17,980 nt of DNA from Dunaliella salina (GCA_002284615.2 MU069860.1:115085-133064); one strand, 5' to 3'; counted from the first letter of the stretch, positions 8,643 to 17,980 are shown. Numbers and translations are program-made. Notes: a model not told the origin generated them from the letters alone.

Positions 8643-9622
8643 GGACCACACGGACTTTGGCGCACACATGAGGGGCCTCGAGGAACCTCAGTCCTTTCCA
8701 CGATGCATGTGTCCATTTGGTAAGCATTACCTAATTGCAGTTCCAACAAATCTAGGGCAGACAACACTAGACACATTGCTCCCCCTAAAATTTTTCCAAT
8801 AGATTAAATGACAAGAGCGTGGTCCTCGTAGTCGCAAGATCGATTCAATTCCTTTCCATGATCTAAAGGACAAGCCGAGTTGCCTGAAGGCATATCTCAC
8901 TATTTCTGAGAGATGCTTTTTCAAAGGATGTTATGCATGCATCGAGGGCAAGGGGAGACGATAAAGCCATCCTGAGGGCAGCCATCCTTGATTCACAGGC
9001 AGCGCCTACAAACAATGTATCAAATTTCCAAGATTGCATGATCCCGGATCTCGCATACGGACGCCCAGGAATGCCGTGGACCCAAAGAGTAAAGAAACAA
9101 ACCACTCAGGCAACAAAAACTTTCTACATCAATCTTTGACAGGGAGACACGTTGGCTCAAAGAGTTGTGAACCCCCACCACCAGAAGATGAGAAGGAAGC
9201 TCATGTGGATCTGGAGGGTTTCTGGCAGCTCGCAGGTCCAGGGCATCTGGGTTATGATAACTTATTTTTCCTTGAAAGCAATGGCATGTTCGTTTTAAGT
9301 CAGTTCATGCACAAATTCTGACTTATCATTTTATTTCATAACTCATTTGTATTTTTGTAAAGATACTGAGCAGCTAACTATCTGGCCAAAGGTCATATAG
9401 AAAATTTGTGTCAATCCGACCAGCCACAAAATGCCTGCATTTAATTAAATGCACAACTCCTTCTCATCAGCAGGCATCTACGCTAAAGTGATCCCTCAAG
9501 ATATAGTGACCTTTTAAACAAATTGCAAATTACAATTGAGAAACAATTGTGGGAAAAAGTGAAGACTGCATGACAGCAGAGCGCATTCAGAAAAGATCCA
9601 ACAGTCTGTCAGTTGGGTCCCA

Positions 9623-9753
9623 CCTGCTACTAACACAGCTGAGGACCAGCCGAGACTGATCAGTCAAACGTTTTGGCTGAAGGCCTTTTGACATTGCGAC
9701 ATTGTAACCTTACAACCTTGTAACCTGCTACTAGCACAGCTGAGGACCAGCCG
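9623..9753. repeat. 30-bp direct repeat, two copies 101 bp apart
   Basis: The copies at 9623-9652 and 9724-9753 share CCTGCTACTA and CACAGCTGAGGACCAGCCG, differing at one base (A or G between these blocks). The similarity continues weakly on the right with a gap (GGCTGAAGG against GGCTAAAGG). Confidence 0.8.
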
Positions 9754-10374
9754 GACAGTCTGGCTAAAGGTCTCCATATGTAATCTAACATGATCTCTGC
9801 TTTGAGAAAACGACTCCAATCATATTAATGTGAGCACCCTGGCACCAGGAAGGTCCAACATTCAGGGGGCTCCTTAAGGACAAATATTTGTGGCAATGGT
9901 GCGCCAAGCGGCCCAGTTAACAGGCACAGCAAGCACCTAGAAAGTATTCCTTCAGAACACTAGAATTGTACACTTATGGACCTACAATGATTTCCCCAAA
10001 GCTTTGGGGGGCAAGCTAGCAAAGCCATTGTTAATACAATCTAGCAACCTTGTTGGCAGAGCTCATTTTTCGTTGCGCGAGAAGGCAATTCAACACATTC
10101 ATCAAAATTGCATGCAAGAAGGTCTAAGTGTCAAATCAGTTGTCCCTAAGCCCAGAGGGATAGAGAAATCTTATCCATCAGTGTAACATTGCTAAAATCA
10201 ATAAGTAGAAGGTAGACGCTTTGCCTCTGTGATTCCACTTCCAGGGGAGGTTTTGCTTTAAGTCAGGAACAAGAAGGAAAAACGTTTACAATAGAGCCTC
10301 GACTTCAATCACCGCAGCAGATGTGTGCTAATCTACATTATTGTGCACAGAAACGGACACAGAGAAGAGCATTA

Positions 10375-10400
10375 AAAAGTAGAAGTCTATGCTTGACACA
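10375..10400. repeat. 26-bp dispersed repeat, copy 1
   Basis: It matches 14250-14275 in the same orientation at 24 of 26 positions, with core AAGTCTATGCT. The two copies flank the LINE and lie 3.9 kb apart. Confidence 0.7.
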
Positions 10401-10588
10401 CACCAAAAAATTGTCCACGCTGCTGCGGGGAATGATGAGTCGAATACATAGTGGGAATGTAATGGGTGTGCAAACTGCTTGAGGAATCGACCGTAATTTC
10501 GTTGATCTGTTACGTAAAGAATGGATTAAGCCCTAAACCCTACCGTGCTACCATGCATCTTCATTCTGATTTCATAATCTGGTATTGA

Positions 10589-11112
10589 CTCATTCCAAAC
10601 CAGCAGGCTCCAATCACTGCAGAAGGTTGGCGCACACATCTAAACAAAGATTTCGGTGCTCATTTGAACAGCCAGGCCGTCACAAACTAATTGCACAGCT
10701 GTTCATATGCATGGTATGCCTGCTCCTGATGAAATGGAATCACCGGCAGCTGCATTATACCCTACTGTCTGTTATTACATGCGAAGGTTAAATCCCAAGA
10801 CCTCTCCTGGGTTTGGGGCAATCACTGCCCCTTTTATAAAATGTGCTGAAAAGAGAGTCCCTGCAGTGAAAGGTAGAGGTACGTACAGGATCAATGTTTT
10901 GGCACCATATGTTGCTTATTTGTTTGCTGCCATGATGGAGAAGGCTGAGATTCCTGCATGTTGGAAAGCAGCAAAGCTTACTCCATTACATAAAAAGGGA
11001 TCTCTGCTAGACCCTGCAGACTACCGCATGCTTGCTGTGAGCGACACCATGTACAGGATCTACGCAAATGTGCTTCGAGATGTTGTTACAAGGTGGTGCA
11101 AAGAGAATAACA
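10589..11112 (+). pseudogene. LINE RT, N-terminal part
   Basis: From 10589 the frame reads NQQAPITAEGWRTHLNKDFG and hits TAA at 10688. From about 10707 another frame gives PAPDEM, LNPKTSPGFGAITAPFIKCA (the pre-RT 'KSPGxDGI' type block), EIPACWKAAKLTPLHKKGS and DYRMLAVSDTMYRIYANVLR, typical of the finger region. It ends at KENNK (11112), after which the frame turns into unrelated sequence until 11288. Confidence 0.75.
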
Positions 11113-11113
11113 A

Positions 11114-11491
11114 ATATTTATTTTGCGTCATCTGCAGCATGTGGCACAGATTAAGCGTCCTCCTTGCTCACCGAGGCTGTATGCAGCCTTCATTGATTCC
11201 AAGCAGGCTTACGATACAATACCCAGGGATGCTCTTTGGACTCATCTTCAAAGCATTCGCATGCCATCTTGCTTGCTGGCTATCCTGAAAAACATTTATG
11301 ACAATGATGAGTACATTTTGGTGGATGGGTTTAAGCGAGCACATGTGCATCCTCGATGAGGGGTTTAGCAAGGCTGTCCATTGTCTCTACTATTTTCCTT
11401 GTATGTTAATGATGTTGACTGCCTGGCAGACAATGTTAGCGGTGCACTTACTGGTGCAGTTACTGGTGCTGGAGGTTTTCATGTAACTCAT
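11114..11491 (+). pseudogene. LINE RT palm, motifs A and B
   Basis: The frame resumes as IFILRHLQHVAQ and contains FIDSKQAYDTIPRDALW with the motif A Asp at 11195-11197, then LKNIYDNDEYILVDGFKRA. Motif B reads GV-stop-QGCPLS (11363-11386) with a TGA just before it and a TAG inside it. SLYVNDVD follows. The expected QFGFxxGRxT block between KENNK and IFILRH is absent, indicating an internal deletion of roughly 50-60 bp at 11112-11114. Confidence 0.75.
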
Positions 11492-11492
11492 G

Positions 11493-11660
11493 TATGCGGA
11501 TGACCTTTGCCTCATTGCCAATCATCCCACTGAGCTTCATGAAGCGCTGATCAGCGCATGTTGGGTAGGTTACATGGGTATGCGTAAAGGAAAGGATCAA
11601 TTATCAACGTGTCGAAGTCTGAGGTTGTGTCCTTCAGTTCAAAAGGAAATAGTGTTCCAA
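11493..11660 (+). pseudogene. LINE RT motif C (YADD) and following segment
   Basis: After a single extra base at 11492, the next frame gives YADDLCLIANHPTELHEAL with the catalytic Asp pair at 11499-11504. By about 11594 the protein has moved to another frame (INVSKSEVVSFSSKG) and at 11662 to a third. This is neutral decay, not programmed shifting. Confidence 0.7.
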
Positions 11661-11661
11661 A

Positions 11662-12888
11662 TTCAACCTAGGTGGCGAACACCTTGCGCATGCTGAGTCA
11701 TTCAAATATTTGGGTATGCTGTTTGCGAAATAATTTAACCCCCTTGCCCCTTCTGAGCATACGTGTGCACCTTTCTTGGCTGGGTGTTGTCGTATTAGGC
11801 ACGTTGCAGATGAATATAAGCTAGCAGATAGGCCTCATACCATGCTTTGGTCGACAAAGACATATGCTCTCCCTGCTAGCATGTATGCTAGTCAACTTTG
11901 GGGTACCAGGTTTGTGAGACCAGGAGATGAGATGACCTGCCCGTTGCAGACTGTGCACCTGTGTTTACTGAAGCGAATTCTTGGAGTGAAAAAAACTACA
12001 CCAGATTGGTCTATGCTGCGTGAATGTGGGTTTGAACCATTACAATTCTATTGGTTTCAAGCTGCTGTCAGATTTAATAATGCCTCCCTTGCCTGCAACA
12101 GCACTATTTTACGTAGGGTACTTGGAGCGGATATTGACATGCGTAGTAACTCTAAAAATTGCTGGACGTCAAACTTGATATCTGCTTTTCAGGGATTGAA
12201 TAGGTGCAACTACTTCACACATTGCGTGTACTCAGGCCAGCCCATTAGGACAAATGATTTTGTGGTTGACTTATGGAAAAGGCATAGGAGTATGTGGCCA
12301 ACTGAGGATCAGGCTGAACATGGTGCTCATTTAAACAAGTTAGCCAAGTACCATAACTGGGTAGCGCTTCCCTTCCGGCATAATTCTGCTCTTGATAAAC
12401 CTCTCCATACTCCTAGGTTTCTGCATTTGGATTTGGGTAGGCATATGCAGAGGAGCATTGCTTGCTTTCGAGTGCACGCCCATAAACTCCGAGTTGAAAC
12501 TTCTCATTGGCATGGACATGCACCNCAATGTGATTTATGTGTTTCAGAACAATGGCAGGATGAAAAGCACGTCATCTTTCTCTGCCCTTGCAACTTCCTG
12601 TGTTGTCTTAGAAGAAAGTGTGCACATCTGTTTAGTGCCTTTCCTGCTCACAGAGTAGTGTCAAATGATACAGGATCTCTCTTTGTTTCTGATGCCTGCT
12701 CCCTGGATGTAGCTCGTTTCTTTCAAAACCAAGATACTCAGACTGATCGCTTCATCTCTGAGCTTATGGATTTCTTTCACCACACCGAGCAGCCAAACTT
12801 TCTGGCTGAAGGTTATTTTTCTTATTTTTCCCTTGTATACCTTGTAAACCTCATTCCAAATAATTCACAAAGCAATTCCACGTCCTGA
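11662..12888 (+). pseudogene. LINE RT thumb and C-terminal CCHC domain
   Basis: FNLGGEHLAHAESFKYLGML is the usual post-YADD block, broken by TAA at 11731. It is then open for about 380 codons: LQTVHLCLLKRILGVKK and WSMLRECGFEPLQFYWFQAA are standard LINE thumb/C-terminal lines. CDLCVSEQWQDEKHVIFLC (12529-12585) is a C-x2-C-x9-H-x4-C finger as found near LINE ORF2 ends. The stop is TGA at 12886-12888. No RNase H or PD-(D/E)XK domain follows, so this element belongs to a different family from the one at the left edge. There is one N at 12525. Confidence 0.75.
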
Positions 12889-12958
12889 GTGTTGCCGATG
12901 GTCTGACTTGGAAACGTCAGAAGGTTGTAGTGTTCTGATTTCATAGACTTTGTGTTTA

Positions 12959-12980
12959 ATTAGATCACAATTAGATCACA
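12959..12980. repeat. 11-bp tandem pair at LINE 3' end
   Basis: ATTAGATCACA occurs twice back to back. Short tandem repeats at the 3' terminus are common in poly(A)-less LINEs. The second copy runs into TCACAAAGC, which also occurs at 12863-12871 near the end of the coding region. Confidence 0.7.
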
Positions 12981-14309
12981 AAGCGTTTCTGCGTCCTAAA
13001 TTCATAAAGATCATTCTAAAAGTCAGGCGACACAACCTGTGCCAACTTTGGGTGATATATTGCCGGACACTCAGTGAAAGGCTTTCAAGCCCACTTCTGA
13101 TTAGGGGGGGTTGCTTCTTTGGGTCAGTGGTTTTGTATGGCATCTGGATGTGGCTCAGGTGGAGCTCTGGGCATCAAAAACATGCATTTCCCTTATGTGG
13201 GCACACCAGTGCATGTTTTGAGGTGGCAGATGTTTATTAATTGATTCTAGTAATTAAGGAACATCAGGTGTGCCCCATACCTGCACTTTTTGGTCACCCC
13301 TGGGAATGGCCATTTTTTGAGGGACCCTGCTCAGGCCCAAACTGCACCAGCGAGTGTTTGGGAAGCCTGCTGGTAATATTGCAAGCAATTTTGGGTTGTC
13401 GGGAGGACCCCTGATGCTCGTAGGATTTTCATCGCACGGACAAGCTCGGATAACATGCGAGGTGTGGCCAGGCCCTGATAGGCCACCTCCGCGCCCGCTG
13501 TTTGTCCTGGCCGATGCCTGGGGTTGTCGTCATCAACATCGACACCGCGGGCTGCCATGATGGGCGACAGGGAGGAGCTGCTGGGCTCCTAAAGGAAGCA
13601 ATTGCTGGAGCTTATAACTCTCACGTTCTTGCTGGGCGAGACACATGCGAGGGAGTCAATGCAGTTTTGATGATAGTTGTCGCAAACTAATCCGGTCGGA
13701 ATCTCGAGTTTGCAGCGATTTGGCAAAGAACAAGATTCATCGCAAATTTCAAGCGGACGATTTTGTTAAGATTTAATTCTAAACAAAATTTGCAGCCTTG
13801 CATCTGTGGCTGTCAACGAAATTTTGGACGGTATAAGCAATTAAAATCCAGACCTCGGCCCAGCACTCTGCTGGAGCGCCAAAATTTCATCAAATGTCAA
13901 TAGAAAACCATTCCCTGTTGTCATCACTCCTCTCGACTGGCTTTGGAGCACCCCCAGGACAGCCCCCTGCCAGCTCGCATCAGGTGGCCACCAATGCACT
14001 CAGGGACCATCCTGGGGTCCACCTGCAGGCTTAAGGGTGCAGCTTGAGGGTTAGGTCACACAGGGGGTGAGTTTTGCTGGCTGAGCGCGCAAACATGCAG
14101 ACCTAGCGCGCAGCAGGGTTCACCAAATGGGACCAGCTCAGCGCTGAAAAATTGCTTTTTTTACTAGCTTTCAGGAGGTGTTCTCAGAATGGGCAGGGGT
14201 GGCCTGGCTGGAAAAGGCAGGATATCACACAGGGTTGTGGCGCCTGACTAAAAGTAAAAGTCTATGCTGGACACAACCAGCGTGCTTTAAAACACCAGAT
14301 CGAACTGTG
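12981..14309. other. Intergenic stretch, no supported gene
   Basis: A patch at about 13340-13620 is more GC-rich than its surroundings and is open on both strands (75 codons minus at 13331-13558; 62 codons plus at 13502-13690), but no family is recognisable. The rest shows many stops. The second copy of the 26-bp dispersed repeat lies at 14250-14275. Confidence 0.45.
14250..14275. repeat. 26-bp dispersed repeat, copy 2
   Basis: Same orientation as 10375-10400, 24 of 26 identical. It sits just downstream of the EAPP-like stop codon. Confidence 0.7.
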
Positions 14310-14482
14310 TCAGGCACATGAAGGAAAGGCAGTCAGAAAATGGTACAATTCTTCTTCCACATCAAGCACCCCGACCTCCTCTCCACAAGCATCGCAGGCC
14401 ACTGGATGGATTGTGCCACCTCCTCCCTGTTGTTGCTCTTCTTGCTGTTGCTTTGGTTCCTGTTTGCCTCTGGCCCTTTTAC
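14310..14482 (-). CDS. Last coding exon of an E2F-associated phosphoprotein (EAPP)-like gene
   Basis: On the minus strand an acceptor (TTGCACACAG, ending at 14483) is followed by a basic, Gln-rich linker (KRARGKQEPKQQQEEQQQ) and then HPVACDACGEEVGVLDVEEE with LYHFLTAFPS, ending at TGA (14312-14310). From memory of the family, the EAPP C-terminus has the form HPVxCxxCxxEVxVxDxxExxxHFxNVxxS, including the Cys pair, and is preceded by a charged region. EAPP is a nuclear protein linked to E2F-dependent transcription in animals and is also found in plants. The intron is phase 1. The upstream exon with the second Cys-rich block (CxxC...LCxxCQxH...YRAMF) was not found within the window, so it lies far upstream or is lost. 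Confidence 0.55.
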
Positions 14483-16102
14483 CTGTGTGCAATTGAAATG
14501 CAGAGTTCAGTGCATGGGAGTGTGATGATATGAGCATATTGGCTCAGGTCCTTCAAGAAATACAAACAATCATATTTAACATAAATTCAACTTCATACTC
14601 TACATTGAAGCTACCTCAAGGTCCTGGTGCCATGCTTTCCTTTCTGGTGTGTTTTTCTAGCAGCCTTTTGTTATTGAAATTCTGCTGTTGATTGATGAAA
14701 AAGGACATGGAGTGAAGTGTGTGGAGTGAACGTGTCTTGGCGGAGCATGAAAGAGATGGGAAAAAATATGCAGGCAGAGGGAACACTCGTTGCTGACCAC
14801 GGTGAACAAAATGGAGTTAACTTGCAAATGTGCAAAATTGACCCAACGACCAAAGAAGTCCCCTCCTGTCTGCCCCAATTCACATCAGAGGGTCCATGCC
14901 AATCAATAAGCGCCACAACTACAAAAAATATCCACACTTCCATCCCTGAAGCAGTTAAAGTTGAGAACTCCAGTATGTACATGCAAAAATATGCAAAATT
15001 GTACGCAAACGTTATCCATTTAGGTCATATCTAAAAAACCATTTACCGGATTGGCCAACCCTACATTTGTGTCTACTCATGCCTTTCCTGAATTCTGCTC
15101 AAATGCCTTCAACAAAAACAAACCCATCTGAGACTCTTGCTGCACTGGTGACCCTGCCGCTGCCCTCTTCAGACCCAGACTGGTCTGGTTACAGGCCTCA
15201 GTGTCTCTGCTCAGCTGCCCATGTAAGATGCAACCTTACCTCCCTTCCCTAGTATGCTTCCACTCCTGCCCTCTGTATGTGCTCAACCCTTTTCATGCTA
15301 TGAAGGAGATTGCTGGAAAAAGGCTGCTGTTTTTGGAGAGGGTGCTGCTCCTGAGGAGAGGACTGGGTGTGGGCGCTTTTGCCTATTTCTGTTTTGAGAC
15401 ACTTCAAAATGCTATTTCCCAAAAGTGCACTCAACCAAGCACACTCCAAGTAATCATTTTTTCACTTCTTCTTTCCGTGCACACCATCACCATGCAGGGC
15501 CAACTATACCATCTTTATTTAGGCAAGCACTCAGAAGCATACTCTTTTTCTTTGCAATTTCATGCAATTCCCTGCAAGTTGAGAAAGCACTTAGGTAAGA
15601 GGCGCTTACCCAAGTGCACACATGATCACTTCAAGTACGACAAAAGATGCCTTCAAGATGAGGAATATGCTGTTCTTCCTTTGTTTCAGTATCCAATGTT
15701 ACTTTTTTGATGCCATGTTACACCGATTGCCAAAATTCCACTTTTTTCAAAGAAGAAGAAAGCTGTAAACAATAAAATTGAGTATTCGCGACCTCTAGGG
15801 GCTTTGGTGAAGAGGATTTGAAATACCATAGAAAGCATCTGAGATCTTCAAAATTTGTGATGTCCAGGGACCCAATTTTTAGAGTTCCTTTACATAGAGA
15901 TGGTAATAAAAGGAAAAGGGTCTAAATGGGCCGTATGATGGTGGCAAGGTCAACAAGCCACATGGCCTTACCGACCAGCCTGTCATAAAACTGCGACTGC
16001 ACCCTGCATGAGCATTGGCTCAGGGGTGCTGGTATAGGTGATAGCAATGAGTATATGGCAAAGTGCTTGTTCTACAATACAAGCTTCCAGTGCATACTCC
16101 AG
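14483..16102. other. Region without a recognised gene, possibly intronic
   Basis: Plus-strand open frames at 14717-15034 and 15201-15710 show no domain. This may be intron of the minus-strand EAPP-like gene, of the plus-strand gene ending at 16282, or spacer between them. No tRNA-like or repeat structure stood out. Confidence 0.35.
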
Positions 16103-16282
16103 AATGTGAAAGCAAAAAAGAGGGAAAAGAAGCGCAAAGAGTGTGCAGCATCATGGCAGCAATCACAGAAGGACAGGGCAGCACGGCAGCAGCGCCTGGA
16201 CATGGGCAAGGACTTCATAGCACAGTTGCATGCAAGGCGGGCAGCAGACCCCACGCTGCACACTTTGTTTGCGAGCACATGA
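16103..16282 (+). CDS. Likely terminal exon of an unrecognised basic protein
   Basis: It starts after acceptor-like CATACTCCAG (ends 16102) and reads in phase 0: NVKAKKREKKRKECAASWQQ, SQKDRAARQQRLDMGKDFIA, QLHARRAADPTLHTLFAST, TGA. The Lys/Arg-rich start could be a nuclear or nucleolar localisation signal, and the Gln/Arg-rich middle looks helical. TGTAA occurs at 16577-16581, about 295 bp past the stop. I cannot name the family. Upstream exons were not identified. The antisense frame (16072-16533) is open too but has transposon-unlike, Ser/Cys-rich content and is probably a shadow. Confidence 0.4.
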   Translation, partial: NVKAKKREKKRKECAASWQQSQKDRAARQQRLDMGKDFIAQLHARRAADPTLHTLFAST

Positions 16283-16519
16283 AAGGATATGCAGCAAGGG
16301 TGTCCCATCACAGATGTGTCTGCTGAGCGAAACATGCAAACAGAGAGAGACCGAAGGTCGTCCGGCAGGCTGGAAGCATTTGGACGAAAGCTATGAAACC
16401 ATATTTGGGTGCGGCGTGAGTTTGCAAGATTTTGAGGAAACCAAAAGGAACCCCTCACGAGGGAAAACTCCTGCAATCTTGATTGACTTGCAAGTGTGGA
16501 CGATGATGACTGCTTGCGC
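16283..16519. other. Probable 3' untranslated region, no gene seen
   Basis: It follows the basic-protein stop codon. Short open frames have no recognisable motif. Confidence 0.3.
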
Positions 16520-17640
16520 TTCCAATAACCCATTCTGGAGTAACCCTTTTTCAGGTCCTTGCACGGAGGGTAAATTTGTAAATCAATTTGCAGGGAATAT
16601 TTGAATACCCTTGTTCTCTGAAAGGGACTGCCTTTCAGGGAAGGGCGGCTGCAACTGGTCTAGAAAGTGCAGGGGCCTCAAGTCAGCACTAGGAAACAAC
16701 ACAGATGTTGATCCTGAGCTACAAGTTGCACGGCGGTGCGTGATGAGTAGGGTTGGCTAGGTCTGTAGGTGTATAATATGCGTAGAAAATATAGAATTAT
16801 GGGTGTAACACAGACCATGTCCCTCTGTAGCATGTGTGAAAAGAAAGTACAGGTTCGAAATCGCAACTCGGAATAAGGTATAAATACGGTATCCCACACA
16901 AAATTTTAGATTCTGACATACAGGCACACCCTAATGATGAGTACGGAGCTGCTGTTTGCATTGCCTGTTTGCGCTTTGCATTGCTCTCAGGGCTGAGGTT
17001 GTGCCTTGAACACAGGCACTGCACCCCAAAAGGTGATTTGGTGCTGTTCATCCCATTTTGCTTTCCTTGTGCGGAGCGTAAGCTTGTCCAATTTAGGATT
17101 AATGAATACCCTTGTTCTCTGAAAAGGACTTTCTGTCAGAGATGGGCTGCTGAAATTGGTCTATAGAGTGCAGGGGCGCCAAGCCCACCCTAGGAACTTC
17201 GCACAAATGTTGATGCAAGCTGATATGCTGCATGGTGGTGCATGATGAATAGGGTTTCCCAATTCCCTCTCTTTACATACATTCACAGATATTTTACCAT
17301 GATATTTTACGGCAGATGTAAGGAATGTCAAGCACTTGAGCAGTTTATGGGCAAATGGTTTTGTTGTATGCAAGTGGCACACCCCTAATGATGAGTACGG
17401 AGCTGCTATTTGCGTTGCCTGTTTGCACTTTGCATATCTCTCAGGGCAGAGATCATGCCTTGAACACAGGCACTGCACTCCCAAGGTTACAAGGCTTACA
17501 AAATTTACAAGGAGCCACTCAGTCAAAACGCATGACTGCTGGGCTAAGATGAAATTTTTTTTTCCGCACCCCCAAGGGTGACTTCGTGCAATTTAGCCCA
17601 TTTAGCCTTCCCTACTGGGAGCAGGCTTTGAGCATCACTT
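16520..17640. repeat. Tandem repeat, about 0.5 kb unit, two copies plus start of a third
   Basis: Matching landmarks recur in order. TACCCTTGTTCTCTGAAA is at 16606 and 17107; CTAATGATGAGTACGGAGCT at 16931 and 17395; GCCTTGAACACAGGCACTGCA shortly after each; and CCCATT followed by a CCTT/GGAG block at 16529, 17052 and 17597. Spacing between landmarks is 464-545 bp because of indels. The copies are clearly diverged. Neither carries a recognisable protein. The first copy has TATAAATA (16879-16886), not conserved in the second. Confidence 0.8.
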
Positions 17641-17914
17641 GCATGGATTGCATGGAAGCAGCAAGCGACTGACCAAACTTGAAAACCCACAGGCCAAGGC
17701 ATGAGCAAAGCATGAGGGGGACAGACGTGAACACGACACACTTTGCCCAGAACATTTACATTCAAGACCCTAAATTCAGCCATCACGTCTGCTAGAAAAT
17801 GAGTTACCCGAGGTTTTGACACATGGAATTTTCAATTTGGAAGGAACAAACCAGGAGGGAAGGATTGAAGCAATTTGCAGTCCTGACAAAACACAAGACC
17901 TTACACTCGACTTG

Positions 17915-17916
<2 letters not shown>
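17641..17916. other. Noncoding stretch before the microsatellite
   Basis: No recognised gene, repeat or RNA was seen in this interval. Confidence 0.4.

Positions 17917-17980
<64 letters not shown>
17917..17980. repeat. (AC)n microsatellite, runs off the window end
   Basis: Uninterrupted AC dinucleotides run from 17917 to the last base, at least 32 units. The Cys-Val open frame on the minus strand is an artefact of this repeat. Confidence 0.97.

Larger units (their letters stand above)
8643..10588. other. Intergenic stretch, no supported gene
   Basis: Short open frames at 8933-9139 and 9034-9321 (plus) and 8863-9105 (minus) have no recognised motif and no convincing splice structure. The region holds a 30-bp direct repeat 101 bp apart (9623-9652 and 9724-9753) and a 26-bp dispersed repeat (10375-10400) that recurs at 14250-14275. 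Nothing resembles the 5' half of the LINE that follows, so that LINE is probably 5'-truncated. Confidence 0.5.
10589..12980 (+). mobile_element. Decayed, 5'-truncated LINE (non-LTR) retrotransposon
   Basis: A single LINE ORF2-like protein can be traced across at least four frame changes: RT fingers, palm motifs, thumb and a C-terminal CCHC finger. No endonuclease domain is seen upstream, consistent with 5' truncation, which is common after incomplete reverse transcription. There are in-frame stops at 10688 (TAA), 11357 (TGA), 11366 (TAG) and 11731 (TAA). The 3' side contains two 11-bp ATTAGATCACA copies (12959-12980), a possible end of the element. No target-site duplication was identified. 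Confidence 0.8.

Noticed and set aside
10531..10542. Telomere-like CCCTAAACCCTA
   Set aside because: Fewer than two repeat units in the middle of ordinary sequence; no array, so chance is enough.
608..11733. Reassigned stop codon (for example TAG read as Gln)
   Set aside because: In-frame stops in the two elements include TAG (608, 11366), TAA (2967, 10688, 11731) and TGA (11357), together with frameshifts. All three stops being hit points to neutral decay rather than a variant code.
12340..12528. Minus-strand ORF inside the LINE
   Set aside because: Shadow of the LINE C-terminal frame, no independent support.
13331..13690. GC-rich patch open on both strands as a gene
   Set aside because: Short frames only, no recognisable family, no splice or poly(A) context; not enough to annotate.
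16072..16533. 153-codon minus-strand ORF
   Set aside because: Lies antisense to the basic exon at 16103-16282, with no motif; its Ser/Cys/Phe-rich content mirrors Lys/Arg/Glu codons on the other strand.
16879..16886. TATAAATA as a promoter
   Set aside because: Not present in the second repeat unit and no coding start follows; kept only as a note.
17776..17976. Minus-strand ORF rich in Cys-Val
   Set aside because: It is the translation of the (AC)n microsatellite.

Overview
The window looks like nuclear DNA of a eukaryote, most likely a green alga of the Chlamydomonadales type. This rests on spliced exons with GT...AG borders, TGTAA motifs (the chlorophyte polyadenylation signal) after stop codons, decayed retroelements with alga-like protein style, and a long (AC)n microsatellite. 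The species assignment is inference; a Dunaliella-like genome of moderate GC would fit. No bacterial operon, CRISPR array, rRNA or tRNA gene was seen.

Layout. (1) 1-3848, plus strand: a mobile-element-derived coding unit running in from the left edge. In order it shows a PHD zinc finger, a long middle region, an RNase H domain, a C-x5-C...H...C finger and a PD-(D/E)XK nuclease signature. It is broken by an in-frame TAG, two frameshifts and an in-frame TAA, and no reverse transcriptase is visible in it. (2) 4303-8642, plus strand: pieces of a leucine-rich-repeat (LRR) gene. A possible F-box-like N-terminal exon lies at 4303-4806. LRR exons at 6745-7527, 7670-7993, 8282-8359 and perhaps 8483-8556 are followed by TGTAA at 8638. 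Where the exons can be joined, the introns are all phase 1; one indel near 7195 breaks the frame. (3) 8643-10588: noncoding, with short direct repeats. (4) 10589-12980, plus strand: a decayed LINE with RT motifs (FIDSKQAYD, QGCPLS, YADD) and a C-terminal CCHC finger, scattered over three frames. (5) 12889-14309: noncoding or unassigned. (6) 14310-14482, minus strand: the last coding exon of a probable homologue of E2F-associated phosphoprotein (EAPP). (7) 14483-16102: no recognised gene. (8) 16103-16282, plus strand: a likely terminal exon of an unrecognised basic protein. (9) about 16520-17640: a tandem repeat of roughly 0.5 kb units. (10) 17917-17980: (AC)n running off the end.

The genes do not form a pathway. 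The window is a transposon-rich gene neighbourhood. The most unusual object is the left-hand element, which combines PHD, RNase H and a restriction-like nuclease with no visible RT. Its middle region has a weak resemblance to an adenine methyltransferase fold with a degenerate motif IV. All four ambiguous bases (N) in the window fall inside the two retroelements, as expected if they mark differences among repeat copies.
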